DNA of 64,000 nucleotides from an uncultured Acetatifactor sp. (GTDB lineage: Bacteria > Bacillota > Clostridia > Lachnospirales > Lachnospiraceae), in assembly GCA_910586835.1 (NCBI GenBank), contig CAJUJU010000001.1, forward strand, positions 62,001 to 126,000, in the 5' to 3' direction. Made by a program: the position numbers and the translations under genes. Shown in pieces: positions 34,782 to 43,917 of this stretch (its first letter is position 1; the number at the start of each line of letters is the position of its first letter). The notes beneath the pieces were generated by a model, which saw only the letters and a program-made list of their open reading frames with translations, had not been told where the DNA came from and ran no database searches.

Positions 34782-36332
34782 TCAACCACCCAACAAGCTT
34801 GTCACCGCACTGGCATTGTTCTGCATCTTAGCCATGGCAGTCTCCATGGCAGCAAACTTCGCGTACCACTTATCTTCGTATTCTGTCAGCTTTTTCTCCA
34901 GATCCTTGATCTTCGTCTTATAGCTGTCATAATCGCTCTTCATCTTCTTGTCGTCATAGAAACTGCCGAAGCTTCTGTAGCCCTCTATGGATTTGGAGTT
35001 CTCGTTCATCGTCGTATAGAGATTCTGGGACAGCTTCGTGAAGAAGGAGATCACCTTATCCGGATCCGACGCGATCAATCCCTTGAGCTTGTCAGGATTT
35101 GTCGAGCTGTTCGGATCATCCGGGTCACCGTTGATATGATAAGCGTTTCTCTCATTGTCCGGGGCGAGGAAATAGTTCATGGTCTCTATTCCGAAGTTGG
35201 AAAGATACATCATCTCGCCGTCGACCTCTACGCCGCTCAGCATAACCTTCTTCAATTCAGAACTGAGGTTGCTGATCGAGCTGTCTCTGCGAAGCAGGGA
35301 GTCCTTGATCTTCTGCTCGTACTTCTCCACTTCAGACTCGGACATTGCATCCTTTTCCGCGTCTGTCAAAGGTTCATAGCCCCTTGCGGACTCCGCGTTG
35401 TACAGCTTATCCATCTCATTGATGATGGAGTTGTACTCCTTCAGGAAGCCCTTGATCATATCATAAATTCCATCGGTATCCTGCTGAGTGGTCACAGTAA
35501 CCTTCTCGCCGTTCGTCTCGCTCAGGGCGGTAAAGGTCAGACCGTTTATCTCAAATACATTATCCTTGCTCTCATACAGAGCACCGTTGAGCATGATGCG
35601 TGCATCCTGTCCCTTTGTATAGGTGGCATACTTCATGCTGTCTTCCTCGGAAGTACCGGCAGGAGCCTCTGCCAGACCCAAAGCGCCCAGCACATCCGCA
35701 TCCCCGCTGAACGAGAAGTTACCGTCTGCGCCGGATTCCTTTGCACTGATATAGAATCTCTGCTGGTTTGCATCGAAGTTTGCGTTCAGCCCCTGATCCT
35801 TCAGCGTGGTCAGCATATCGGAAATGGTGGTCTGGGAAGTCAGCTCAATCTCTTTCTTGGAGCCGTCGCCCATGGTCAGCGTCAGGCTCTTGGGAATTTC
35901 ATTGCCCTCGCCGTCCTTTTCAAAGGTCATCAGGTCGCCCATGGTAGTCAGGGCGCTTACCTTTTCATTGCCCAGCTCCGGACGTCTGGAAACCTTTCCG
36001 CTGGTCAGATACGCCGTCTTTGCAAGCTGTTTGATCTCCAGCTCCTGTACGCCGTTCACCGCGTTTTCTCCGGTAATCACGCTCACCGCGTTGCTGTTGG
36101 AAACCTTTGTGGTCTTCTTGCTGTAAGCGGAGGTAAAACGCATATTATCCAGATATTTGGACTGCAGGTTCTTCAGCTTCTTATTCAGATCCTTCCATAT
36201 ATCCTGCTTCCATTCCAGCTTGGTCTGTTCCCTCTTGGCATTATCGACCTTTGTCCTTTTCGCCTCCACAAGCTGCTGTATGATACTCTCCGTATCCATT
36301 CCGGACATCAGTCCGCTCAATCTCATGGCCAT
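34782..36332 (-). CDS. fliD: Flagellar hook-associated protein 2 (filament cap)
   Basis: Forms the cap on the growing filament and guides flagellin assembly. The 516-residue protein starts with the typical RLSGLMSGMDTESIIQQLVEA, has the QLAKTAYLTSGKV segment of the FliD N-terminal domain, and ends with a helical C-terminal domain (LEKKLTEYEDKWYAKFAAMETAMAKM). TAGGAGG lies 8 bases before the ATG. It sits between flaG and fliS and is exported by the flagellar apparatus. Length and order are normal. Confidence 0.95.
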   Translation of the reverse strand: MAMRLSGLMSGMDTESIIQQLVEAKRTKVDNAKREQTKLEWKQDIWKDLNKKLKNLQSKYLDNMRFTSAYSKKTTKVSNSNAVSVITGENAVNGVQELEIKQLAKTAYLTSGKVSRRPELGNEKVSALTTMGDLMTFEKDGEGNEIPKSLTLTMGDGSKKEIELTSQTTISDMLTTLKDQGLNANFDANQQRFYISAKESGADGNFSFSGDADVLGALGLAEAPAGTSEEDSMKYATYTKGQDARIMLNGALYESKDNVFEINGLTFTALSETNGEKVTVTTQQDTDGIYDMIKGFLKEYNSIINEMDKLYNAESARGYEPLTDAEKDAMSESEVEKYEQKIKDSLLRRDSSISNLSSELKKVMLSGVEVDGEMMYLSNFGIETMNYFLAPDNERNAYHINGDPDDPNSSTNPDKLKGLIASDPDKVISFFTKLSQNLYTTMNENSKSIEGYRSFGSFYDDKKMKSDYDSYKTKIKDLEKKLTEYEDKWYAKFAAMETAMAKMQNNASAVTSLLGG

Positions 36333-36344
36333 AATTCCATCCTC

Positions 36345-36779
36345 CTATCTCTTTTCGTCAACAAGAATGCCTGCCATATCCCAGACTCTGGCTATCATAT
36401 CCAGCGTCTTCTCAGGCGGAAGCTCTCGGATCACTTCCTTGGTACTCTTGTCTACAATCTTGATTGTCACGCGGTTTGTCCCCTCATGAATCCCGAACAC
36501 CGCCTCAGAATTTGCCATGTTCTTGTTCAGCTGTTCCACCGCCTTGCGAACCTGCTCGTTGGAAGCCTGTTGTTCCTTCCCCTGCTGTTCGCCGTTTTCC
36601 GACTTCCCCTTTTCCCGGGCGTTTTCCACAATACTTGTAGTCTGATCCACCTTCTCAGCCGCCTGTACGCTGCTGTCTGCGCTTTCGGGCTTTTCTGCCT
36701 GTACCGGCGCCTGGGTTTTCTGTACCGCACTTCCCTGTGCCTGTACTGTCATCATGCTTGAAATCGGTTCAATTCCCAT
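36345..36779 (-). CDS. flaG: FlaG-family flagellar protein
   Basis: A 144-residue protein. The C-terminal half carries the FlaG core: VFGIHEGTNRVTIKIVDKST, IRELPPEKTLDMIARVWDMAG and a final ILVDEKR. The N-terminal half is a Gln/Glu/Ala/Ser-rich low-complexity stretch. FlaG proteins influence filament length and often precede fliD, as here. The ATG at 36779 is chosen because GGAGG is 8 bases upstream; a GTG lies three codons earlier. It is the first gene of the fliD operon behind a sigma-28-like promoter. Confidence 0.88.
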   Translation of the reverse strand: MGIEPISSMMTVQAQGSAVQKTQAPVQAEKPESADSSVQAAEKVDQTTSIVENAREKGKSENGEQQGKEQQASNEQVRKAVEQLNKNMANSEAVFGIHEGTNRVTIKIVDKSTKEVIRELPPEKTLDMIARVWDMAGILVDEKR

Positions 36780-36872
36780 TTTACCCACCTCCGTGCGAAA
36801 TCCATTTCTACATTTTCGTTCCTTCTACATACGCATATGTATCATCTGCATTTGCATATGTATTTACATTTT

Positions 36873-36899
36873 TTATCGGAAACTCCGGTGGAAAAATTA
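36873..36899 (-). promoter_or_regulatory. Sigma-28-like promoter of flaG-fliD-fliS
   Basis: TAAT (36899-36896), 15 bases, TCCGATAA (36880-36873). One mismatch in each box to the sigma-28 consensus. It overlaps the T-rich tail of the csrA terminator, so one operon ends where the next begins. The leader contains two copies of GCATATGTAT of unknown meaning. Confidence 0.75.
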
Positions 36900-36930
36900 A
36901 CAGGGGAGCACAAATTTTTCCGCTCCCCTG
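36893..36930 (-). terminator. Terminator of the flgM-csrA operon
   Basis: CAGGGGAGC (36930-36922 on the minus strand) pairs with GCTCCCCTG (36909-36901), and TTAATTTTT follows. It lies 28 bp beyond the csrA stop and ends the upstream flagellar operon. Confidence 0.88.
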
Positions 36931-36957
36931 TACAGTGCGCTGCCGCGCCGCAATCTC

Positions 36958-37188
36958 TTATCGCTTTAACGACTGGGAAAGAGTTTTCAGTGCCTCCATT
37001 CCCTCCAGGCTGACCGCCTCCCTGTTGGCGTTCTGAATCTGCTCATATACTTCCTTGCGGTAAACAGGCACCTCCCTTGGCGCGGTAATGCCTATCTTTA
37101 CCTGATCGCCCTTCACCTCAAGGATCGTGACCTCAATATTGTTGTTGATAACGATTGCCTCGCTCTTTTTTCTTGACAATGCCAGCAT
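36958..37188 (-). CDS. csrA: Carbon storage regulator, translational repressor
   Basis: A 76-residue RNA-binding dimer that in Gram-positive bacteria represses flagellin translation and is antagonised by FliW. The sequence MLALSRKKSEAIVINNNIEVT, VKIGITAPREVPVYRKEVY is classical CsrA. The ATG at 37188 fits the family start and has AGGTGA five bases upstream. It follows fliW with only 1 bp between the fliW stop and its start codon, so the two are coupled. Candidate targets are the GGA motifs of the fliC leader. Confidence 0.96.
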   Translation of the reverse strand: MLALSRKKSEAIVINNNIEVTILEVKGDQVKIGITAPREVPVYRKEVYEQIQNANREAVSLEGMEALKTLSQSLKR

Positions 37189-37189
37189 C

Positions 37190-37648
37190 CTACTCACCTG
37201 CCTTTCGGGACTGCAGGATCTCATAAACCGGGAACTTCACGGGATAATCCCCGTTCTCCACGATGACCTGGCACGCCTTGTGCTCTTCCACGTTGATGAC
37301 AAAGGGGCCCTGCAGATTGACGCTCATTCCGGTCAGATCACCGGGAATCGTAGCCGTCACCAGCACCAGTATATTGTCCGCAGTTACATTTCCTGCGGCG
37401 GAAAGCAGTTCGTCGTTCACCTCCGGGTCATAGTCCGGCTTTACAATCAGCGGATCCATCACAGGCATGGCAAAACCGGGCTCATCCAGCGACTGCAGAA
37501 AACGGATCCCCACATCCGTGCCCTTCTCCTCGTCATGAAGCAGTGCAAACCGCCTCAGCTCCGGAAAGCCGATGATCCCGTTCTCAAAGGTGATAATCTT
37601 TTCGTCTTCGATTTCGATTTCTCCGAATATCTTTGTAGTAACCTTCAT
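37190..37648 (-). CDS. fliW: Flagellar assembly factor FliW
   Basis: A 152-residue protein that binds either flagellin or CsrA, so that free flagellin in the cytoplasm feeds back on its own translation. The family features FGEIEIEDEKIITFENGIIG, FPELRRFALL and TADNILVLVTATIP are present. AGAGG lies 8 bases before the ATG, just after a GC-rich hairpin at 37663-37676. The fliW-csrA pair next to flgL is the usual Gram-positive arrangement. Confidence 0.95.
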   Translation of the reverse strand: MKVTTKIFGEIEIEDEKIITFENGIIGFPELRRFALLHDEEKGTDVGIRFLQSLDEPGFAMPVMDPLIVKPDYDPEVNDELLSAAGNVTADNILVLVTATIPGDLTGMSVNLQGPFVINVEEHKACQVIVENGDYPVKFPVYEILQSRKAGE

Positions 37649-37723
37649 TTTTATACCTCTTGCGCGCTTTGGCGCGTATACCAGTCAATAGTTGGAAGCA
37701 GCTTTCCAGTCCTTACATCCCGC

Positions 37724-39346
37724 TTATATAAAGTTCAGCAGTGTGGTCTGGCTCACCTTTCCCGTGGCCATAAGAGCAGCCTGATAGGTCAGTTCCGCGC
37801 TGGAAAGGTAGATCATTACCTCCGTAATGTCGATATCCTCATTCTGGCTCTTCAGCGTCTCAAAGGTGGTTTTTTGATTCTGGGTACGGTTTTCCACCAG
37901 TTCCAGCTTCTTACTTCTGGTACCGCACTCCGTAATGCAGAGATTGGCGTCGTCCAGGTATCCCTGGAAGGTGGTAATACCCCGCTCAAACAGCCTCTGC
38001 TCCTTGTCTTTCGCAAAGGTCAGCGCCTTCTCGGTGGCCTTCAGCTGCTTTTTCAGAACAGCCTCCTCATTGCTTCCCTCTACCGCACTCTCCAACAGCT
38101 TATCCAGATTGGCCTTGATTCCCTCCAGCTCCTGCACATCCTTCATGGCGTTCACCAGGTCGTCCACTTCTCTGCCTATGCCATGCTGAAAGCATTGATC
38201 CGCGGTGGAATTCACACGGATGGTCTGATTAAACCCAACATCGTACTCAATATCCTGGCGCTCCGCATTTCCGCTCAGATATGTTTTGTTATAGAGGGTA
38301 GATTCCTCTGTTCTGGGCGAGGATTCACAGTAAAAATAGTGTTCGGGCCGCAGATCGCCCTTCTGCCAGGAAGACTTTTCATAAGTGACCTGGATCTCTG
38401 CCTCGTTCCCCACGGTGGTATCGTCGTCCTTGGTTCCCATCAACGTTTTGTAACGATTTTCCCCCAGGAAAATCTCACCGGTCTCCGGCACATAGACAAT
38501 GGCATCTGGATCATTGCTTACAACCGCATAGGGATCCTCATAGGAATGTACCAGCTGGATATCTCCTGTTGAAGCGGGGTCGGCCGGATTTTTAAAACCT
38601 CCCCAGGTCTGCTTCTGTCCGTTGGCATCCGTATATGTTATCTTGGGGCTTACATCCGGATACTTAGTACCATCTACTGTACTGTAATCAGAGCAGCTTC
38701 CGTAGGCAAGTCTGATGCGGTGCACCTCAACGGTAGAGATCTCTTCGTCGTCAATGGCCTGCATATCCGCATCCATGTAATTGGAGGAATTCAGATCCAA
38801 AAGATCCTTTCCGTTATGCTCCGGAATAATCACCTTTGTCACGGAATCTATGGCACTGCTGGTCAACTGCTCCGTGATGCTGTAGTTGGTGTTCTCCGCC
38901 TTTCCGAAGCTCAGGGAAGTATCCGTACGGTATCCGGTAAACACATACCTGCCTGCATAGTCCGCATCACCGGTGCTGTAGACCTCCTCCCCCAGCGCTT
39001 TCAGCTGCTCCAGCGCAATCTGCCGATCCTCGGTCTTCAAATATCCGGCGGCACCCTTGTTGCACTGATTGATCATACCCGTCACAACATTCGACAGGGT
39101 TTTCAGCGCATCCTCGGTGACATCAATCCAGCTGTTTGCATCCGGAATATTCTTGCTGTAATACTGCGTGATCTCCGTCACATTGCTGCGCAGCCGCAAG
39201 GCACGAATCGCAATGACCGGGTCATCGGAGGGACGATTGATCTTTTTCTGTGTAGACATCTGCGTACTCAATTTGTCCTTATAAATCTTGTTCGTGTTGA
39301 TGTTGGACAAATTATTTTTCTGCATGATCTTATTTGTAATTCTCAT
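37724..39346 (-). CDS. flgL: Flagellar hook-filament junction protein FlgL
   Basis: The second junction protein between hook and filament, 540 residues, exported by the flagellar apparatus. It starts MRITNKIMQKNNLSNINTN with KLSTQMSTQKKINRPSDDP, and ends in a flagellin-like C-terminal helix (AELTYQAALMATGKVSQTTLLNFI). It is longer than the roughly 300 residues of the classical protein because of a middle domain (about 150-420). The ATG at 39346 follows AGGGGG by 9 bases; further upstream in-frame codons lack family similarity. A hairpin GTCCG-CGGAC at 39362-39377 lies near the ribosome binding site. Confidence 0.93.
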   Translation of the reverse strand: MRITNKIMQKNNLSNINTNKIYKDKLSTQMSTQKKINRPSDDPVIAIRALRLRSNVTEITQYYSKNIPDANSWIDVTEDALKTLSNVVTGMINQCNKGAAGYLKTEDRQIALEQLKALGEEVYSTGDADYAGRYVFTGYRTDTSLSFGKAENTNYSITEQLTSSAIDSVTKVIIPEHNGKDLLDLNSSNYMDADMQAIDDEEISTVEVHRIRLAYGSCSDYSTVDGTKYPDVSPKITYTDANGQKQTWGGFKNPADPASTGDIQLVHSYEDPYAVVSNDPDAIVYVPETGEIFLGENRYKTLMGTKDDDTTVGNEAEIQVTYEKSSWQKGDLRPEHYFYCESSPRTEESTLYNKTYLSGNAERQDIEYDVGFNQTIRVNSTADQCFQHGIGREVDDLVNAMKDVQELEGIKANLDKLLESAVEGSNEEAVLKKQLKATEKALTFAKDKEQRLFERGITTFQGYLDDANLCITECGTRSKKLELVENRTQNQKTTFETLKSQNEDIDITEVMIYLSSAELTYQAALMATGKVSQTTLLNFI

Positions 39347-39496
39347 ATATCCATACCCCCTGTCCGCTAAGTCGGACATCCTGTTTATTTTCGGAAGACG
39401 CCGCTTACTTTTAAAAGCGCTTTTCCCCTCAGCTTCAAAGCCTTTTCCTTGTCCCATAAACCGGACACTTTATTCTGCGCTGAACTCTTTCCGCTA

Positions 39497-41560
39497 TCAG
39501 ACTCCCGTCTCCAGAATCAGCTTGTCATAGATCTCGGTCAGGGTCTGGATCATCTTGGAAGCCAGGTTATAGCCGTTCTGGTATTTTACCAGATTAACCG
39601 CTTCCTCGTCCTCATCCACGCCCGAAATGGAAATTCTCTGGGTGTCAATGGTGCCCGCGATATCCCGGAAACTGCCGTAAAAGGTATTGGCACGCTGGGA
39701 ATTCAGCGCCACGTCCGAAAGAATACACTGCAGGAACTCGGTGGCCGAGGAGCCCCGGAAGCTCATCCTTGTCTTGTCCGTCGCAAGATCCCTGATATCC
39801 TCCAGCAGATCGTTCTGTTCCACGCCTTCTCCCTTGTCATATCTGTTGGCAAGCCTGGAAGGATCGATTTCCATGGCGGAAAGAATATCAAAGTTCATTG
39901 CCGTCATGCGATAATAGCTGTCATCGCTGACATTCACGTCGATTTTCAGGCTGAGCCAAACTTCCCGCTCAACGAACTCATCCAGCGCCTTCTCCACCTC
40001 TTCCTGTGTTGCGGCAGGATTATCGATCATATACTGATCCACAAAATCTTTCACAGTAGTATTCTCGTTGTCTTCTTTATACTTTGCCTTATTGGCCTCC
40101 ACCACACGATTCACATAGTCGCTGTCATACCGGAAACCATCCGGGAACTCATATTGTCCCTCGTCGGAGGCGTGTTTTCCGGTAAACATTTTAATACCCT
40201 CATTTCCATTGGAATCATAGCCGGAAGTCAGGATATCATTGAACTTCTGGGAAAAAGTCCTGGCCCACTCGTTCATCTGCTTCATATAATAAGGTACGCC
40301 CTGATAAGAAAGGCTGGTGCCTATGGTAGCCGTCTTCCCCATTCTGTCGCTGGTCACCGGCTTCGGATTCTTCTGCTGATCCGAGAGCACAAAGGTATAG
40401 GAATATTCCGGCTCTCCGGCAGCATTAAAGCTGATTTCACAGTTCCAGGAATCATAATAAAATTCCTGATTGCCCAGATTGATGACTCCGCCCTTGTCCG
40501 ACAGATTACACTTGTTCAGATCTTTCAGATAGTCTTTGCCGACCTGAATCGTAACCGTGTCGTTTCCGGTGTTCGGATCCTTTCCAAGCTCTGTCACCTC
40601 ACCCACAAAATTCTCGCCGTTGTTGCCGTCCCGCAATTCCACCAAGCCCTTCAGCGCTCCGCCCATGGCGGCATTATACAGGTTGAATTTCTGACCGTTC
40701 TCCCAGTACACGTCATACAGCCCGTCGATATCGGTCTGGTTCACCTTCTCATAACTGGTTCTGGCCACACACTCCAGGCCGTTATACTCGCTGCCGTCCA
40801 CCAAAATCTGCCCGCCGGCAATCTTAATCATAAAACGGTTAGCCCCGGTCTCCCTGTCCGGATTATTTGCATCTATAATGGGAGTCTCCGTCACGTCCAC
40901 ATCCACAATCTGAGAGAGCTGGTCGATGAGCAGTGTTCTTCTGTCCCGAAGCTCATTCGCTTTTGTGCCGCTGAGTTCAATGGTGTTAATCTGTTTGTTC
41001 AGGGTTGCGATCTCTGAAGCCAGGGAATTCATCTCATCTACTTTCAGCTTGATTTCCTGGTTTACATCCTTCTGCAGTTTCTCCAGATTGCCTGCCAGAC
41101 CGTTAAAATACTCTGCCAGCGCTCCCGCATAACCCACAAACTGCGTTTTTGCCGCGGCATCGTCAGGGGTTTTTAACAGCTCCTGCATACCGGTGATCAT
41201 CAGGTTGTCAAATACCGTCTTAAACCCTGCATTTTTTCCGTTATCGTCAAAATATGCCTCGATCTGGGTCATGTAGTACTGCTTCTGGGTATACTCGCCT
41301 ACCTTCGCGTTGTTATCCCAATATCTTCCGTCATAAAATTCGTCTCTGACACGTTCAATGGCAAGCGTCTCCACACCGGCTCCGGCGCAGCCAAAGGTCT
41401 GAAACACCCTGAGCGCACCCGCCGCCTGCTGGTTGACCTTCTGTCTGCTGTAGCCTTCCGTCTGTACATTTGCGATGTTGTTGGATGTAGTGTTCAACGC
41501 GGCGTTGCTGGCCAGCAGACCTGTATATGCAATCGTCAGTCCAAAAAATTGTGAGGGCAT
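39497..41560 (-). CDS. flgK: Flagellar hook-associated protein FlgK, second copy
   Basis: A 687-residue hook-associated protein, one of two FlgK-type genes in tandem. The N-terminus has LTIAYTGLLASNAALNTTSNNIANVQTEGYSRQKV, the flagellar rod/hook motif, and the C-terminus has VNLVKYQNGYNLASKMIQTLTEIYDKL. The two copies share plan but not close sequence, for example in the YDGRYWDNNAKV segment found only here. GGGAGG lies before the ATG. One copy may be the true HAP1 and the other a divergent junction protein; the sequence alone does not show which. Confidence 0.92.
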   Translation of the reverse strand: MPSQFFGLTIAYTGLLASNAALNTTSNNIANVQTEGYSRQKVNQQAAGALRVFQTFGCAGAGVETLAIERVRDEFYDGRYWDNNAKVGEYTQKQYYMTQIEAYFDDNGKNAGFKTVFDNLMITGMQELLKTPDDAAAKTQFVGYAGALAEYFNGLAGNLEKLQKDVNQEIKLKVDEMNSLASEIATLNKQINTIELSGTKANELRDRRTLLIDQLSQIVDVDVTETPIIDANNPDRETGANRFMIKIAGGQILVDGSEYNGLECVARTSYEKVNQTDIDGLYDVYWENGQKFNLYNAAMGGALKGLVELRDGNNGENFVGEVTELGKDPNTGNDTVTIQVGKDYLKDLNKCNLSDKGGVINLGNQEFYYDSWNCEISFNAAGEPEYSYTFVLSDQQKNPKPVTSDRMGKTATIGTSLSYQGVPYYMKQMNEWARTFSQKFNDILTSGYDSNGNEGIKMFTGKHASDEGQYEFPDGFRYDSDYVNRVVEANKAKYKEDNENTTVKDFVDQYMIDNPAATQEEVEKALDEFVEREVWLSLKIDVNVSDDSYYRMTAMNFDILSAMEIDPSRLANRYDKGEGVEQNDLLEDIRDLATDKTRMSFRGSSATEFLQCILSDVALNSQRANTFYGSFRDIAGTIDTQRISISGVDEDEEAVNLVKYQNGYNLASKMIQTLTEIYDKLILETGV

Positions 41561-41591
41561 CTTTATCTCCTCCCGCCGTTTCTTTTAAAAA

Positions 41592-43376
41592 TTAATGTCC
41601 GAGTGTCGTGATAATATGCTCCAGCATCTCGCTGATTACATTAATATAGCGGCTGGACGCATTATACGCGTTCTGGAACTTGATCATATTTGACAGTTCC
41701 TCGTCCGACGACACTCCAATCACCTGCTCCCTTGCGGAGTGAACCGCTTCCACTGTGCTCTCCTGATTCTGGTAAATACTGCGGAAGGCATAGCCGGAAT
41801 TGGATACCTGTGACACCAGATCCGTATAGTAATCCACAAACGTGGTCTTCTTTTTCACATTCGGGTTCAGCGTGTAGGACTCTTCCGTAAACGCCGCCTT
41901 CAGCGCCTCCGCCGTGGCCTTATCTTCCGAGCCGTCCGGCAGCCGGAAGCCCAGCATTGCAGGTCTCTGCATCAGCTCCTGATCGATCTGCAGGTTTTTA
42001 ATGGAATACAGGCTTTCCGTCTCCTCCAGGTTCTCTTCGTTGTAGACCCAGAAATCTCCTGTTTTTGTGGTCTGCCTCGTCTGCGTATTTCCGTCGTCAT
42101 CCGTGTAGGTCTCTGTGTAGGTCACCGTCCCGGACACCTTCCGGTATCCTTCGGTGGCAACCTTTCCAAACATCTGAATGGGACTGCCGTCCGGCCTGTG
42201 CATATATCCGTCGGGATCGTCAAACGCAAACTTGACACCATTCAGGGTGCTGCCGTCAGCCAGCGTAATATCGCCATCCTGAACTCCCGCGGCCTTTGCC
42301 AGTATCTCGTTCACCTTGGTTACCACATTGTGGATCAGCTGGTCAAATTCCGCCTGAATGTTCATAACCACCGACTGAGATACGCTGTCGTAATCCTTTT
42401 CAATATCGGAGTAGTCCGCCCTGTGATCCCCTCTCGCATGGAGCATTGCCTTCAGGCCGCCGATATCCGTATTCAAATCCGTGGAGATCTCCCTGTTCAG
42501 GTTGAAGACCTCTGCTCCGTCTATATTGTACTCCTTCGTTCCGTCAGCCAGGACACGATAATTTGCGTTGATCGGCCAGAAAGGAGTGTAAAATCCTGTG
42601 TTGGGGTCTGTGTAAAGACCTATCTCATAGCAGGTGCCGTCCTTGACAAAATCTACGCCCTCTATCTGAACGGACACGCTTCCGTACATATCTTCCGCGT
42701 ATGTAATGCTGGCCATCTGGGACAATTCGTCCAGAATCTGGTTTCTGGCATCCCGCAGGTCGTTGGCATGTTCGATGCCTCCCGCCTCGATGGCTCTGAT
42801 CTTGTCGTTCAGATAAAGCAGCTTATCCCCGTAGTCGTTGATTTTTTCAACCTGCTTCCTGATCTGAATATTCAGATTATCCTGATAGGAGCAAAGCCCC
42901 TCATAAACCGCGCCCGCACGCTCTACAAACTCGGAGGCTCTCTGTACCAGCAGCCCCTGCGTCACGGAACTCGCCGGATCCTTCGCCAGCTCCTGAATGG
43001 ACGTCCAGAAATCGGTGATGGTGGTCTGGAACGCCTCGCCGTTCATTTCGCCCAGCTGGCTCTCCACCTCCTCCATAACTTCTGTGGACACCTGATAAAA
43101 CATACTGCGGCCCGATTCCTTGCGGTATGTCTTATCCAAAAAACTATCTCTGATCTGTTTTACACGGGAATAAACGACACCCAGACCTGTCTGTTTGTTG
43201 TTAACAGCTTTGGGATCTACAGAGAGCGTTACATAACGCCTGTCGGACAGCTGAACCTGCTGCCTTGTGTACCCCACGGTGTCTATATTAGAAAGATTAT
43301 GCGCTGTGGTATTCAGCGCATTCTGACTTGTCTGTAATCCAGATGATCCGATATATAAGCTTCCCATTAAAGACAT
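41592..43376 (-). CDS. flgK: Flagellar hook-associated protein FlgK, first copy
   Basis: A 594-residue FlgK. The N-terminal motif is MGSLYIGSSGLQTSQNALNT, then TAHNLSNIDTVGYTRQQVQL; the C-terminal helix has LSNMIKFQNAYNASSRYINVISEMLEHI. This copy is closer to the usual size and to the standard FlgK start and end. The ATG at 43376 follows AGAGGTGA by five bases; a GTG three codons earlier is less likely. It is preceded by the flgN-type chaperone gene (14 bp), which matches the normal flgM-flgN-flgK order. Confidence 0.94.
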   Translation of the reverse strand: MSLMGSLYIGSSGLQTSQNALNTTAHNLSNIDTVGYTRQQVQLSDRRYVTLSVDPKAVNNKQTGLGVVYSRVKQIRDSFLDKTYRKESGRSMFYQVSTEVMEEVESQLGEMNGEAFQTTITDFWTSIQELAKDPASSVTQGLLVQRASEFVERAGAVYEGLCSYQDNLNIQIRKQVEKINDYGDKLLYLNDKIRAIEAGGIEHANDLRDARNQILDELSQMASITYAEDMYGSVSVQIEGVDFVKDGTCYEIGLYTDPNTGFYTPFWPINANYRVLADGTKEYNIDGAEVFNLNREISTDLNTDIGGLKAMLHARGDHRADYSDIEKDYDSVSQSVVMNIQAEFDQLIHNVVTKVNEILAKAAGVQDGDITLADGSTLNGVKFAFDDPDGYMHRPDGSPIQMFGKVATEGYRKVSGTVTYTETYTDDDGNTQTRQTTKTGDFWVYNEENLEETESLYSIKNLQIDQELMQRPAMLGFRLPDGSEDKATAEALKAAFTEESYTLNPNVKKKTTFVDYYTDLVSQVSNSGYAFRSIYQNQESTVEAVHSAREQVIGVSSDEELSNMIKFQNAYNASSRYINVISEMLEHIITTLGH

Positions 43377-43390
43377 AGCTATCACCTCTG

Positions 43391-43909
43391 CTATTGTTTG
43401 GCATCAAAGCCTCTGCTGAAAACACCCATGGTCTCACCGGTGCTGTATGCTCCCTTCGTATAGTTCGCCATCTCCGGTGCAGCCTTTGATGCCTGCAACA
43501 GATTCATTTCGAACTCCACCATCTCAAGTGCATTCGCCAAAAGTTCCCTGTTCTGCTCGTTGATCCGCTGCAGCTCCCGCACCGACACCTGAAGTCTGTC
43601 ATGGGCGTCCGCAAGCTTCTGCTGCTCTGCCGGTCTTGCCGCCAGCATTTCGATCAGATTCACAAGCTTTAAGCTTTTCACATCCTTGTTTAACACATTG
43701 GCGATATCCGCAGTGGTTTCTGTCCTCTTCTTTTCCAAATGGGAAATCCTGCTTACCAATTCCTGTTCATCATCCGTGATTTTTTGTAGTTCTTCCAGAT
43801 TACCTCCCACGATAATCGTTGTTTTTTTCTGAGACAGGCTCAGAAGTCCCTCATATTCATTGCTTTCCTGTTCAAGCACCTCTATCAGGTTTTCCATTAA
43901 GCTTGCCAC
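43391..43909 (-). CDS. flgN: FlgN-type export chaperone
   Basis: A 172-residue helical protein that keeps FlgK and FlgL competent for export. It has the FlgN pattern LIEVLEQESNEYEGLLSLSQKKTTIIVGGNLEEL, continuing to TDDEQELVSRI, and a C-terminal RINEQNRELLANALEMVEFEMN. The start is GTG at 43909, supported by AGGAAG 4-5 bases upstream; the first ATG (43897) is too far from it. It lies 8 bp after flgM. Confidence 0.9.
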   Translation of the reverse strand: MASLMENLIEVLEQESNEYEGLLSLSQKKTTIIVGGNLEELQKITDDEQELVSRISHLEKKRTETTADIANVLNKDVKSLKLVNLIEMLAARPAEQQKLADAHDRLQVSVRELQRINEQNRELLANALEMVEFEMNLLQASKAAPEMANYTKGAYSTGETMGVFSRGFDAKQ

Positions 43910-43917
43910 GGGACTTC

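Noticed and set aside
35136..36761. 541-codon open frame on the plus strand opposite fliD and flaG
   Set aside because: It lies fully antisense to two secure flagellar genes, has no ribosome binding site of note and its translation has no recognisable domain.
36825..36866. Repeated GCATATGTAT in the flaG leader as a short repeat array
   Set aside because: Only two copies 22 bases apart in an AT-rich leader; not enough for CRISPR or an iteron claim.
37663..37676. GC-rich hairpin before fliW as a terminator
   Set aside because: No T run follows on the minus strand and fliW-csrA must be co-expressed with flgL; at most a local translation effect.
37127..38572. 481-codon open frame on the plus strand opposite fliW and flgL
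   Set aside because: Antisense to several real genes and spans their borders; a by-product of codon bias.
39449..41017. 522-codon open frame on the plus strand opposite flgK and flgL
   Set aside because: Antisense shadow of flgK with unnatural composition (Ile, His, Leu rich) and no family motif.
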